Shown here in pieces: positions 33,629 to 42,740 of a DNA stretch of 64,000 nucleotides. The notes beneath the pieces are model-generated. The model was not told the origin of the DNA and did not search any database. It saw only the letters and a program-made list of their open reading frames with translations. How positions within the stretch are numbered: position 1 is the first letter of the stretch; each line of letters starts with the position of its first letter. Both the position numbers and the translations under genes were made by a program. The stretch is from NCBI GenBank assembly GCA_025128025.1, contig JAHLYR010000002.1:62001-126000 (forward strand), in the 5' to 3' direction. The stretch comes from Synechococcus sp. CS-1330 (GTDB taxonomy: Bacteria; Cyanobacteriota; Cyanobacteriia; PCC-6307; Cyanobiaceae).

Positions 33629-34549
33629 TTAGCTGTCAAAGAACCATCCGTAGCTGTGCAATCCAATGCCCAGCAGGTTCACACCGATATAGCAAACCAC
33701 GATCACGACCAAGCCTGCTGCCGCTACTAGGGCGGGCTTACGGCCCTGCCAGCCACGGATCAAGCGAGTGTGCAAATAGGCGGCGTAGACAAGCCAGCAG
33801 ATCAGGGCCCAGGTTTCCTTCGGATCCCAGCTCCACCAGCTGCCCCAGGCCTCGTTTGCCCACACGGCCCCGCTAACTAAGCCAACCGACAGCAGCAGGA
33901 AGCCCACTGTGATCGTGCGGTAGCTGAGAGAGTCGAGCTGTTCCACCGCAGGCATGGCCACGCTGCTCAGTTGCAGCTGGGGTGTGGCCAGTTGGGCCTG
34001 GCGATAGCCGCCACTGCCGATGGAGCTGCTGCGCAGTTCCAATGAATTGCCGCGGTCAGTGAATAGCACCGCCAACGAAAGCAATGACCCCACCAGCAGG
34101 GCCGCGTAGCTGATCATGATCACGCTGACGTGCATCACTAGCCAGCTGGAGCGCAGGGCCGGCACCAGGGGTGAAGCTTCCTGGAGCCGATCCGGTAGGG
34201 CGAAACTGGCAAAAGCCACACAACCGAGGGCCATGGGGGTAGCCGCTGCGGGCACCAACGGCGAAGGCCAGCTCCGCTCCACCAGCAGCTGGGTGAGGGT
34301 GCAGCCCCAGGCGAGAAAGCAGAGGGATTCGTAGAGGTTGCTGATCGGGAAATGCCCCGATTCCCACCAGCGCAAGACCAATTGGGCCGTGAGGCAGAGA
34401 TTGGCGCCGGCAACCAGCAGGCGTACCGCCGTGCTCGATCGGCCGCCGCTAAGCGACCAGAACGCCAGCGGCAGGGCGACCAGCAAGAGGGCAAACGCCG
34501 TCAGACCCAGGCCAAGCACTGGGTCGTTCAACAAGGCGGGCACGGGCAA
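33629..34549 (-). CDS. ccsA: cytochrome c biogenesis protein CcsA (system II; also named CcsB)
   Basis: The protein is an integral thylakoid membrane component of the Ccs heme-delivery machinery for c-type cytochromes. The 306 residues have about eight helices and the tryptophan-rich heme-handling signature [21 protein letters not shown] (quoted to its core [12 protein letters not shown]), with flanking histidines ([25 protein letters not shown]) and a typical end [14 protein letters not shown]. The signature identifies CcsA/ResC rather than Ccs1/ResB. It is the last gene of the typA-lpt run, 40 bases after the LptF/G gene. Confidence 0.93.
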   Translation of the reverse strand: MPVPALLNDPVLGLGLTAFALLLVALPLAFWSLSGGRSSTAVRLLVAGANLCLTAQLVLRWWESGHFPISNLYESLCFLAWGCTLTQLLVERSWPSPLVPAAATPMALGCVAFASFALPDRLQEASPLVPALRSSWLVMHVSVIMISYAALLVGSLLSLAVLFTDRGNSLELRSSSIGSGGYRQAQLATPQLQLSSVAMPAVEQLDSLSYRTITVGFLLLSVGLVSGAVWANEAWGSWWSWDPKETWALICWLVYAAYLHTRLIRGWQGRKPALVAAAGLVVIVVCYIGVNLLGIGLHSYGWFFDS

Positions 34550-34589
34550 AGACTCAATATCAGCTCAGTTTGGCGAATGGCAGGTGCTG

Positions 34590-35768
34590 TTAGCGGCTGG
34601 CCTGGCGTAACAGATACACGCCGCCACCCAAACCGATCACAACTGGCAGCCAGGCGGAGAAGTAGGGACTGAGGGTGCCCTTGACCCCGAGCGAACTGAA
34701 AACAAACGCCACCAGGTAGTAGCCAAAGATCAGCAGGACGCTGAGCCCGAAACCCTGGCTCCGGCTGCGGCGCGAATGGGGGCGCACCCCAAGGCTGCTA
34801 CCAATTAAGCCAAACACCAAGCAGACCGCGGGGAAGGCGAACTTTTCCTGGATGCGAACCCGTAGCTTGCGGGCACCCTGCAGATCACTCGCCTCTCTGA
34901 GCAGCCTCTCGGCGGTTCGCGCTTGGCCGATTGTCATTGAATTGGAATCCTTGGGCAGCTTGGCAACCTGAAGCGGCTGACTACCAAGGGGGTACAGGTA
35001 GCGCTCGAAATCAGCTGACGTGGTTGAGCTGTCCGATCCTTCCGTGACTCCAAAGACATGGCCATCAAGGAATTCCCACTGGGCATCGGCCTCGCTCCAG
35101 CGGGCCCGATCGGCACTAAGCAGCACCCGTTGATCTCGGCGTGAGAGGTCAAGCAGGGTGACCCGCTCCATCACTCCTTTATTGAAGCGTTGGGCATAGA
35201 AAAAGTGGGTAAGGCCGCGCTCCGTACTACCGTCTTCCGCCTGTATCTCACCATATTTAGAGAACATGACGTTGTCTTTCTGCTCGCCAGCTACGGCACG
35301 GCCAATCGCTCGGTTGAGGGTGTTTTTGGCCTCGAGCAAGGTACGCGGCACGATGGCCTCGTTGAAGGTGAAGGTGAGCATGGTCATGACCAGTGCGATA
35401 GCAACGGCGGGCATCACCATTCGCCACGTGGCAACGCCCACACTGCGCAGGGCGGTGAGCTCACTGTTGCCTGAAAGCTTTGAATAGGTGAGCAACGTGG
35501 CCATCAGCGTGGCCATCGGGAAGGAGAGCACAAGAAAGGAGGGCATCTCCAGCACCAGCACCCGCACGGCCACATCAAGGGGCAACCCCGATTCCGCCAC
35601 CCGGCGGACAAGTTCAAATACGGCACCCACTGAGAGGGAGACGGCGGTAAATGCGGCTACACCGAAAATCAGGGGGCCGATCAGTTCCGCCAGCAGCCAG
35701 CGATCCAGCAGGGGTAGGTGGCGCCATGGGGTCAGCAGCTGCTGGCGTGCGCGGTGTGACCAACTCAT
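34590..35768 (-). CDS. LptF/LptG-family permease of LPS export
   Basis: The 392-residue YjgP/YjgQ-family membrane protein has three N-terminal helices (LLAELIGPLIFGVAAFTAV and following), a large periplasmic beta-jellyroll-like middle (about residues 125-290), and three C-terminal helices (FAFPAVCLVFGLIGSSLGV, GFGLSVLLIFGYYLVAFVF). It pairs with LptB as the inner-membrane LPS extractor. Only one such permease is seen, next to lptB and lptA, so the transporter may be a homodimer as proposed for cyanobacteria, unlike enterobacterial LptF+LptG. Its start overlaps the lptB stop by 4 bases. Confidence 0.9.
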   Translation of the reverse strand: MSWSHRARQQLLTPWRHLPLLDRWLLAELIGPLIFGVAAFTAVSLSVGAVFELVRRVAESGLPLDVAVRVLVLEMPSFLVLSFPMATLMATLLTYSKLSGNSELTALRSVGVATWRMVMPAVAIALVMTMLTFTFNEAIVPRTLLEAKNTLNRAIGRAVAGEQKDNVMFSKYGEIQAEDGSTERGLTHFFYAQRFNKGVMERVTLLDLSRRDQRVLLSADRARWSEADAQWEFLDGHVFGVTEGSDSSTTSADFERYLYPLGSQPLQVAKLPKDSNSMTIGQARTAERLLREASDLQGARKLRVRIQEKFAFPAVCLVFGLIGSSLGVRPHSRRSRSQGFGLSVLLIFGYYLVAFVFSSLGVKGTLSPYFSAWLPVVIGLGGGVYLLRQASR

Positions 35769-36493
35769 AGCCGGAAGGATTCTCCGAGGTAGTGGCGGCG
35801 CACCAGGGGATCGGAACCCACCTGCTGGGAGCTGCCGGCAGCCAAAATGGATCCCTCAGAAAGGATGTAGGCCCGATCGGTGATCGCCAGGGTTTCGCGC
35901 ACGTTGTGGTCTGTGATCAGCAGGCCCATACCCCGCCCCTTGAGCTGGTGGATCAACTGCTGCAAATCCGATACCGCGATTGGGTCTACTCCCGCAAAGG
36001 GCTCATCCAGCAGCAGGTAGCGGGGACCCTCCACACCCACCGCCAATGCCCGGGCAACCTCACACCGCCGCCGCTCACCTCCGGACAATTGATATCCCTT
36101 GCGGTTTTGAAACTCGCTGAGGTGAAAATCCTCAATTAAGCCATTGAGCCGCTGGCGCCTCAGCTCCATTGGCGTGGCACTCTCCTGCAGGGCAAGGCTC
36201 AGGTTGTCACGCACACTTAGCTGACGAAACACGCTGGGCTCCTGGGGCAAGTAGCCGATGCCTAGGCGGGCCCGTTGGGGCATGGGCAGCTGTTCGATTG
36301 CCATGCCATCCATCAACACCTGGCCGGAGTCGGGGCGCAACAAGCCAGTCACCAAACCAAAAGTGGTGGTTTTGCCTGCCCCGTTGGGCCCAAGCAAGCC
36401 CACTACTTCACCTGGCTCCAACTGCAGCGACACGTGGTTGACCAGCAGTCGTCCGCCGATGGCCAGCACAACGTTGACGAGCTCCAGACTCAT
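35765..36493 (-). CDS. lptB: LPS export ABC transporter ATPase LptB
   Basis: The 242-residue ATPase has the Walker A GLLGPNGAGKTTTFGLV, the Q-loop LPQEPSVFRQLSVRDNL, the signature LSGGERRRCEVARAL, Walker B YLLLDEPFAGVDPIA and the switch histidine LLITDHNVRET. The FAGVDP variant and overall sequence are typical of LptB. It overlaps lptA upstream and the permease gene downstream by 4 bases each. Confidence 0.96.
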   Translation of the reverse strand: MSLELVNVVLAIGGRLLVNHVSLQLEPGEVVGLLGPNGAGKTTTFGLVTGLLRPDSGQVLMDGMAIEQLPMPQRARLGIGYLPQEPSVFRQLSVRDNLSLALQESATPMELRRQRLNGLIEDFHLSEFQNRKGYQLSGGERRRCEVARALAVGVEGPRYLLLDEPFAGVDPIAVSDLQQLIHQLKGRGMGLLITDHNVRETLAITDRAYILSEGSILAAGSSQQVGSDPLVRRHYLGESFRL

Positions 36494-36945
36494 GGCATCA
36501 GGCCTTGCTTTGGTGTTGGTGCATTCATTCGGTAGTGGGTGATCACTTGTTGTCCAGGGGCCGGATCAGCCACGATCCGCTCGCTCGCCACCAGATACAC
36601 CAGCCGTTCAGCCCGAATGCTGTGCCCCGAATCTTGAATTACATCAACATCACCGCTGAGCACCATCCTGCCCTCACGACTGAAGTATTGGGCCTGACGG
36701 GCCGTGGCCACAACCCGTTGGTCTGGGTAAACGATGCGCACATTGCCGGTTGCTGTCACAACTCCGGTGCTGTTATCGGCCTTTTGCAGGTCGGATTCAA
36801 TCGTTACCAGCCCGCTGGTGGGAGTCACTACGGCTGGGGCTGCAAGTGCAGGGGGCAATATTGCCGAGAGGAACAGGGGCAGGGCCGTCAGCCGCAGGAG
36901 CACTGAGCGCACGGAGGAAAGTACCAACAGTTGGGTATGGGACAT
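36490..36945 (-). CDS. lptA: LptA/OstA-like periplasmic LPS-binding protein
   Basis: A signal peptide (VLLRLTALPLFLSAILPPALAA) precedes an OstA_N domain: LVTIESDLQKADNSTGVVTATGNVRIVYPDQ (core TGVVTATGNVRI), ARQAQYFSREGRMVLSGDV and AERLVYLVASERIVADP. LptA oligomers bridge the periplasm to the outer membrane. At 151 residues it is a single-domain form. It lies 15 bases after DUF309 and overlaps lptB by 4 bases. Confidence 0.88.
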   Translation of the reverse strand: MSHTQLLVLSSVRSVLLRLTALPLFLSAILPPALAAPAVVTPTSGLVTIESDLQKADNSTGVVTATGNVRIVYPDQRVVATARQAQYFSREGRMVLSGDVDVIQDSGHSIRAERLVYLVASERIVADPAPGQQVITHYRMNAPTPKQGLMP

Positions 36946-36960
36946 TACGTAATTTTTAAT

Positions 36961-37374
36961 CTACAGAACGGTTATGGGGCGGCTTTCAACCAATCTGGGC
37001 AATTCCAATCCTTCAATGGACCTCTGCTGCTGCAACGCCAGCAGGCGCTGCATGGATGAGTTAATCAAGGCGACTAAATCTATCTCTAGAGCGTTAGGCG
37101 GACAAGCCTTAAGGCGGCCTAGACCCTCACCCATCAAGATTGTGGCGCCGCGGCAGTTTCCCCTTTCAAGGTGCAGTTCAGCCACGGCAATTTGCAGAAT
37201 TCCCTGCAATACCGGCCGCATAGGGCCAGCGGTTTCATGCCAAAGGGCTTCGAAGCCGTCGTGACAGGCGTACCAATCACCGCTGTTAAACAAGAATATG
37301 GCCTCGCCCAGACGGGTGTCGGCCAATAATTCCTGCTCTTCGCTTAAAACCTGCTGCTCAGGATTCGGGCGCAC
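36961..37374 (-). CDS. DUF309-family protein
   Basis: The 137-residue all-helical protein contains the DUF309 core FNSGDWYACHDGFEALW and AGPMRPVLQGILQIAVAELHLERGN (core LQGILQIAVAELH). The conserved H and E residues resemble a metal-binding site. No function has been shown for the family. The start is GTG 37374, 3 bases after the typA stop, and lptA follows 15 bases downstream, so it is embedded in a common transcript. Confidence 0.85.
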   Translation of the reverse strand: MRPNPEQQVLSEEQELLADTRLGEAIFLFNSGDWYACHDGFEALWHETAGPMRPVLQGILQIAVAELHLERGNCRGATILMGEGLGRLKACPPNALEIDLVALINSSMQRLLALQQQRSIEGLELPRLVESRPITVL

Positions 37375-37377
37375 TGA

Positions 37378-39186
37378 TCAGCGCTTAGCGGCCTTTTTAG
37401 AAGGCAGTTTGCGCAGCCTGATCGATTGGGGTGTGACCTCAAGCATTTCATCGGGTCCGATGTACTCAAGAGCCCGCTCTAGGGTCATCTGAATAGGTGC
37501 TTGCAGGGTGTCAAGCACCTCTGCGCCAGCCGAGCGGATGTTGGTCACCTGCTTTGCTTTGCTGACGTTGAGTTCCAGGTCGGGTGGTCGGTTGTGTTCG
37601 CCAACAATCATCCCTTTGTAGACCTTGGTGCCCGGCGTAATAAAGAACTGGCCGCGATCTTCCGCACCCTTGAGTGCATAGAAGGTGGCTGTGCCTTCCT
37701 CAAAGGCAATCAACACGCCATTACGGCGGTTGTCCATGTCTCCCTGCATCTTCCGGTAGTCGAGGAAGGAGTGGCTCATGATCCCCTCGCCCCTTGTGGC
37801 GCGAATGAATTCGCCGCGGAAGCCAATCAGACCACGAGCTGGCACCACAAACTCCAGCTGAGTGCGGCCATCATTGGTATTTTCCATATTCTGCATCTCA
37901 GCTTTGCGGATGCCAAGCTTCTCAATGCAGCCGCCCACCGACTCCTCAGGCACATCCAAAACCAAGGTTTCGTAGGGCTCCGATGGGGTGCCATCAATGG
38001 TGCGGAAAATCACCTGGGGCTGGGATACCTGGAATTCATAGCCCTCACGACGCATCGTTTCGATCAGGATGCCAAGGTGTAATTCACCACGGCCGCTGAC
38101 TGCCCAGCGATCCGGTGAGTCAGTGTCCTCTACCCGCAGGGCGACGTTGGTGAGCAGCTCTTTCTGCAGGCGATCCCGCACCTGTCGGCTGGTCACGAAT
38201 TTGCCCTCCTTGCCAGCGAAGGGGGAGTCATTGATGACGAAAGTCATCTGCAGGGTGGGTTCATCAACCCGAATCAGGGGCAGGGCCTCAGGGTGATCGG
38301 GGCACGCGATTGTTTCGCCAATATTCACCTCGTCAAAACCGGCCACAGCCACGAGATCGCCAGCGCGGGCCTCCTCAATCTCAACGCGCTGCAGACCCTG
38401 GAAGCCAAGCAACTTGCTGATGCGGCTGCGCTTGATGCTGCCGTCGTCACGGATAAGTGCAGCAGTTTGGCCAGCCCTGATTGTGCCGTTGTGGATGCGT
38501 CCGATCATGATCCGACCCAAAAAGTCGGAGTAGTCCAAGGTGGTGACTTGAAGCTGCAGTGGCTTCTCGGGATCGCCCACGGGGGGCGGAACGTGCCGCA
38601 GGATCGCATCGAAGAGCGGCTTCATGTTGTCGCTCTCGGTTTTCATATCTGGCTTGGCGTAGCCGCCCATGCCACTACCAAACAAATAGGGGAAATCGCA
38701 CTGGTCGTCGTCGGCACCTAGCTCAAGGAACAAGTCGAGAACCTTGTCAACAGCTACCTCGGGGTCAACTCGGGCCCGGTCAATCTTGTTAACGAAAACA
38801 ATTGGGCGAAGCCCTTTTTCGAGTGCTTTTTTAAGCACAAATCGGGTTTGAGGCATGGGGCCCTCGTTGGCATCAACGATCAGCAGGCAGCCATCAACCA
38901 TGCCGAGAACCCGCTCCACCTCACCACCGAAATCAGCGTGGCCAGGAGTATCAACGATGTTGATACGAATTCCTTCGTAATCGACAGCGGTGTTTTTGGA
39001 CAGAATTGTGATCCCGCGCTCACGCTCAAGATCGTTCGAGTCCATCACACAGGTCGGAACCGCCTCTCCCTCGCGGAAGATGCCCGATTGGGTGAGCATG
39101 GCATCCACCAATGTGGTTTTGCCATGGTCAACGTGGGCAATGATCGCAATGTTGCGAATCGGCGTACCTGGGTGTGCACCGCTCAT
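37378..39186 (-). CDS. typA: ribosome-associated GTPase TypA/BipA
   Basis: The 602-residue translational GTPase of the EF-G family has G1 [16 protein letters not shown]2/switch with [16 protein letters not shown]3 [17 protein letters not shown]4 VNKIDR, then EF-G-like domains II, III and V and the BipA-specific C-terminal domain. It helps ribosome assembly and stress growth, especially in the cold. It leads the minus-strand run ending with ccsA. Confidence 0.96.
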   Translation of the reverse strand: MSGAHPGTPIRNIAIIAHVDHGKTTLVDAMLTQSGIFREGEAVPTCVMDSNDLERERGITILSKNTAVDYEGIRINIVDTPGHADFGGEVERVLGMVDGCLLIVDANEGPMPQTRFVLKKALEKGLRPIVFVNKIDRARVDPEVAVDKVLDLFLELGADDDQCDFPYLFGSGMGGYAKPDMKTESDNMKPLFDAILRHVPPPVGDPEKPLQLQVTTLDYSDFLGRIMIGRIHNGTIRAGQTAALIRDDGSIKRSRISKLLGFQGLQRVEIEEARAGDLVAVAGFDEVNIGETIACPDHPEALPLIRVDEPTLQMTFVINDSPFAGKEGKFVTSRQVRDRLQKELLTNVALRVEDTDSPDRWAVSGRGELHLGILIETMRREGYEFQVSQPQVIFRTIDGTPSEPYETLVLDVPEESVGGCIEKLGIRKAEMQNMENTNDGRTQLEFVVPARGLIGFRGEFIRATRGEGIMSHSFLDYRKMQGDMDNRRNGVLIAFEEGTATFYALKGAEDRGQFFITPGTKVYKGMIVGEHNRPPDLELNVSKAKQVTNIRSAGAEVLDTLQAPIQMTLERALEYIGPDEMLEVTPQSIRLRKLPSKKAAKR

Positions 39187-39293
39187 ACAAATAAAACCCT
39201 ACTTTTACGTTGAATGGAATCTGTTGACTTGAAGTTTATGTAGACGGAACGTTTGATGGAACGTTTACGCAGACTTGAAGCCATCATCCAACT

Positions 39294-41852
39294 CTATCCC
39301 ACACCCCAACCGCTTTTGAGGCTGCCGCGGGTCACGCCAAGACGGTTGTCCAGCTGTTCCTGCTGCCAGAGGCTGCGTCCGCTGATCTCACCACGCAGGG
39401 CCGCTGAATATTGCTGTACCCGATGCTGGCTCTCGGCCGCTGATTCCTGCAACAACTCAATTCGGAACTGCCGCACCCCAGCACGCATCAACTGGGGCAG
39501 GGCCTCAGCAGCTGTCTGAGCTCGGCCATTAAACAAGGTGTTACGGCAGCCAAGATCGGCCCTTAGAGGGTGCTCACTGCCGCTGCGATCACGCAGCAGC
39601 ACCGTGTGCTTTTCGCAAGGGCGGCCGCAGTCGGTGTGGTCGTGTCCGTCGGATAGGAAGGCGCAAAAGAGGCAGTGCTCCATGTGGAACAGGGGCATGT
39701 GCTGGTGGGCCGTTACCTCAACCTGGCCGGGGGGGCAGCCCCGCACCAGGGCCAGCATCTGCTGGAGGTCGAGGTCGTAGCTCGCGGTGATTCGCTGCAG
39801 CTTCCAATGGTCCAGAAACCACGCGGCGGTAACTGGATTAGCGACATTCAAGGAAAAATCGCCGTAGCAAGGAGCAAGAGCCGTGAGCACCTCAAGCTGG
39901 TCGGCATTGCGAACTAGGTAGCCATCGGGGGCCGCCCGCACTAGGGGCTCCAGGGTCCAGCGCTCATCAGGCCTTGTGACGCGAGGTCCGGCCAGCCATA
40001 TCCCTCCAGGCCAGCAGCCACGGCCGATTGCCACGGCCTCGCGCAACTCGGCCGGCTGATCAAGGTCAGCGATTACCGACGCTACTGGTTGATCGCGCAG
40101 GGCTTTCAACTGCTCAAGGCTGCGCACCAGCACAACCAACTGCGGGTCAGAATTCTCAGCCCTGTCCAAGCCTGGCCCTGGTATAGGCGAAGCACAGGCA
40201 GGGCTGGAAAGACTCTGCAGTAGCTCTGTAAAATCAGCCGTATCCCCTGCCAAAGGGGCCTGGTAGCAGCTGGGGCCAGGCTCAATTGCGGCCAGCGCCT
40301 CAACTAGGTCGCGGCGCAACTTGTTGAGCTGGGCTAGCGGCAGAAAAAGCGCTCCCTCGAGCGCAAGTTCCAGCTGCTCCAACCTCCAGCAGGTGCCGCC
40401 AAGGCGCCCCAGCTGGGTTTGAAGTCGGGGTTTGTCTAGGGCTTGATCGTTGGCGGCCTGCAGGGCCGAGGCGGAGCGCAGCTTTATTGGCGCAGTTGCT
40501 GCTGGATCTAGTCCCTCTGCCCACTCAACCCGCAGCTCCAAGGGCTCGCCAAGCCGTCCTTGCAGGCGAAGCCTTAAGCCTCGAGTGCACTCCGGTGTTG
40601 CCTGGCCGGCCAAGCGCTGCCATTGACTTTCAAGTGAGGGATCGCTGGTGAGCCAGCAGGGGCTACCCGCTGACAACCCGCGGGTTTCGATCCGGCCAGG
40701 GCCAAGCCTTACTGCCAGCCGGCCCATCGGGCGCTGCTGCACAGCCATCAGCCGGCCGCCAACCTCCGCGGGTGGCTCGAGTGGTCCAGATCCAGGGGCC
40801 TCAAACACCAGACCATCGCCTGGCTTCAGAGCCGCCTGCGTCTTGATGATCCACCAACCGCCGGCACTGCAGCGCTCGAGTACACCAACCTGCGGGCCCC
40901 GCTTCTTGCTCCAGCGGCCGTGCACGAGAGCCTGGTGGTCGAGGCCCCCCAACCAGCCTGTGGAAAGCCCCCGCGAGAAGCTCAACTCCAGGGAGCGCCT
41001 CTGCTCAGCTGACTGGGGTGCGCTGGGTAGACCCTCGGCTAAACGATCGAGTCCTTGGCGATAGGCATCGGTAACGGCTGCCACGTAGGTGGCTTCCTTA
41101 AGACGCCCCTCGATCTTGAGGCTAGCGATGCCGATCTGCTCGAGCTGGGGCAAAAGCTCCCAAGCGGAGAGATCCTGGGGTGAGAGCAGGTAGCGCTGGT
41201 CTTGAAGATCCCGTTCTTCGCCGTCAACAATCAGCTGGTAGGGCAAGCGGCAAGCCTGGGCACACTCGCCCCGGTTGGCACTTCGCTGGCCCAATGCTTC
41301 GCTGGTGAGGCACTGGCCCGAATAGGCAACGCACAGGGCGCCATGCACAAACACTTCCAGGGGCATGGCCAACTGGCGCTGTTGCAGCTGACTTTGCAAG
41401 CGGCCCAGGTCTTTGAGCGTCAGCTCCCGGGCAAGCACGACTCGGGCACAACCAAGCTCAGCAGCCATGGCAACCCCTGCAGCGCTGGTGATCGACATCT
41501 GAGTGGATCCGTGCACAGCCAGCTCGGGCGCCAGCTTGCGCGCCAGCCGGGCCAGGCCAACGTCTTGAACAATCAGGGCATCGACATGGGCCGCAGCAGC
41601 AGCCCTGATCAACCCTGCCGCCTCAACCAGCTCATCGCTGAATACGAGCACATTGACGGTGAGAAATCCCTTCGCCCCCCGCCGATGCAGCCAGTGCATC
41701 AGTTCTGGCAACTCCTCCTGTTGAAAATTGGCCGCCCGCATGCGGGCGTTGAATACCTCAACACCGAAATAAACAGCGTCGGCTCCATTTGCTACCGCGG
41801 CGCGCAGAGCCTGCCAATTTCCCGCAGGGGCCAGCAATTCCGGAATAGTCAT
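39294..41852 (-). CDS. U32 peptidase-family protein (RNA-modification type)
   Basis: The 852-residue protein has an N-terminal U32 domain (ELLAPAGNWQALRAAVANGADAVYFG, core LLAPAGNW) with the cysteine-rich signature SANRGECAQACRLPY, CLTSE and IEGRLKEATYVA. A long C-terminal extension holds a second cysteine set (EHCLFCAFLSDGHDHTDCGRPCEKH, core HCLFCAFLS and DCGRPCEKH). Members such as RlhA and TrhP act in RNA hydroxylation rather than proteolysis; the cysteines suggest an Fe-S cluster. Function here is inferred from family only. The start touches the stop of the VanY-like gene by 1 base. Confidence 0.88.
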   Translation of the reverse strand: MTIPELLAPAGNWQALRAAVANGADAVYFGVEVFNARMRAANFQQEELPELMHWLHRRGAKGFLTVNVLVFSDELVEAAGLIRAAAAAHVDALIVQDVGLARLARKLAPELAVHGSTQMSITSAAGVAMAAELGCARVVLARELTLKDLGRLQSQLQQRQLAMPLEVFVHGALCVAYSGQCLTSEALGQRSANRGECAQACRLPYQLIVDGEERDLQDQRYLLSPQDLSAWELLPQLEQIGIASLKIEGRLKEATYVAAVTDAYRQGLDRLAEGLPSAPQSAEQRRSLELSFSRGLSTGWLGGLDHQALVHGRWSKKRGPQVGVLERCSAGGWWIIKTQAALKPGDGLVFEAPGSGPLEPPAEVGGRLMAVQQRPMGRLAVRLGPGRIETRGLSAGSPCWLTSDPSLESQWQRLAGQATPECTRGLRLRLQGRLGEPLELRVEWAEGLDPAATAPIKLRSASALQAANDQALDKPRLQTQLGRLGGTCWRLEQLELALEGALFLPLAQLNKLRRDLVEALAAIEPGPSCYQAPLAGDTADFTELLQSLSSPACASPIPGPGLDRAENSDPQLVVLVRSLEQLKALRDQPVASVIADLDQPAELREAVAIGRGCWPGGIWLAGPRVTRPDERWTLEPLVRAAPDGYLVRNADQLEVLTALAPCYGDFSLNVANPVTAAWFLDHWKLQRITASYDLDLQQMLALVRGCPPGQVEVTAHQHMPLFHMEHCLFCAFLSDGHDHTDCGRPCEKHTVLLRDRSGSEHPLRADLGCRNTLFNGRAQTAAEALPQLMRAGVRQFRIELLQESAAESQHRVQQYSAALRGEISGRSLWQQEQLDNRLGVTRGSLKSGWGVG

Positions 41853-42556
41853 CAGCGCGCCAACCGCTGGGCTGGCTCAAACAACTGCAGGGCCTCGGCG
41901 CTGCCCTCAAATCGCCAATGCCAGGGTTCGTAACTCACCCCCTGGGCATTGCCTCGGGGGAAGGAGAGGCTGAAGTGATAGCGAGCAGCATTGCCCTGTA
42001 GCCAGGCGTAGGCTGGGGTTTGATCAAAACTTGGTGAGAGGTTTGTGGCAGGTGCGAGGCCATCGCCGAGATCGATGGCGAAGCCTGTGCTGTGCTCAGA
42101 AAACCCAGGCGGGGCGCTAACCATCGCCCTTTCTCGAGCGCTCTGGTTGCGATCCGATTTCACATCAAAAAAGAGTTCTTTTTGAAGCGCATGGGATCGG
42201 AAGGCGCTCAGCACCACTAGCTCTACCCCGCTACTGGCTGCATCTCGCTGCATGGCCAGAAGAGCTTCTGCTGCGTCGCGGTGCAGGCTTAGCCCAGGGG
42301 CAATCGCCACCCGTTTCGAAGCGGCCAGCTCGCCGTAGGGGAAATGGCCCAGCAGGCGCCCATCAAGACCCGTGCGGGCGTTTAGTCCCTTTACTGGCGG
42401 TGGGGCCAATAGGCGCTGCAGCGGCCCTGGGCGCCAAACCACAACTAGGGCAAGGGTGATCAAAAGCGAGCCTGTGCCCACGCTGACTCCCAGTAGCCAG
42501 CGGTTCGTCTTGGCTGAAGGTGGGCTGGTGCGGCGGGCGACAGGAATGTCCCCCAT
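41852..42556 (-). CDS. VanY-family D-Ala-D-Ala carboxypeptidase, membrane-anchored
   Basis: One N-terminal membrane anchor (WLLGVSVGTGSLLITLALVVVW) is followed by a VanY domain: LSAFRSHALQKELFFDVKS, the zinc-binding SEHSTGFAIDLGDG and the catalytic/zinc segment YEPWHWRFEG. It would trim the terminal D-Ala from peptidoglycan stem peptides in the periplasm. ATG 42556 is used rather than a longer upstream start. No vancomycin-resistance cluster surrounds it, so this is a housekeeping wall enzyme. Confidence 0.9.
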   Translation of the reverse strand: MGDIPVARRTSPPSAKTNRWLLGVSVGTGSLLITLALVVVWRPGPLQRLLAPPPVKGLNARTGLDGRLLGHFPYGELAASKRVAIAPGLSLHRDAAEALLAMQRDAASSGVELVVLSAFRSHALQKELFFDVKSDRNQSARERAMVSAPPGFSEHSTGFAIDLGDGLAPATNLSPSFDQTPAYAWLQGNAARYHFSLSFPRGNAQGVSYEPWHWRFEGSAEALQLFEPAQRLAR

Positions 42557-42740
42557 GGCTAGGGGTTGGCCTGGCCTGCGGGAATTGCGATACGTCACGC
42601 GGGTTCCCTGCCTGGCACCGAGCAATCTTCCTAAACACAAGCAATGAAGATCCTAGGCGTGGAGGTCGGATTGCCCACCACCTGACCGGTTAGCGGTGTT
42701 AGCTTCCCAGCAGCATCCAAGTTGGCGGAGCGTTTTTTTG

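Noticed and set aside
41202-41933. 243-residue open frame on the plus strand
   Set aside because: Antisense to the U32 gene; no signal, domain or start context.
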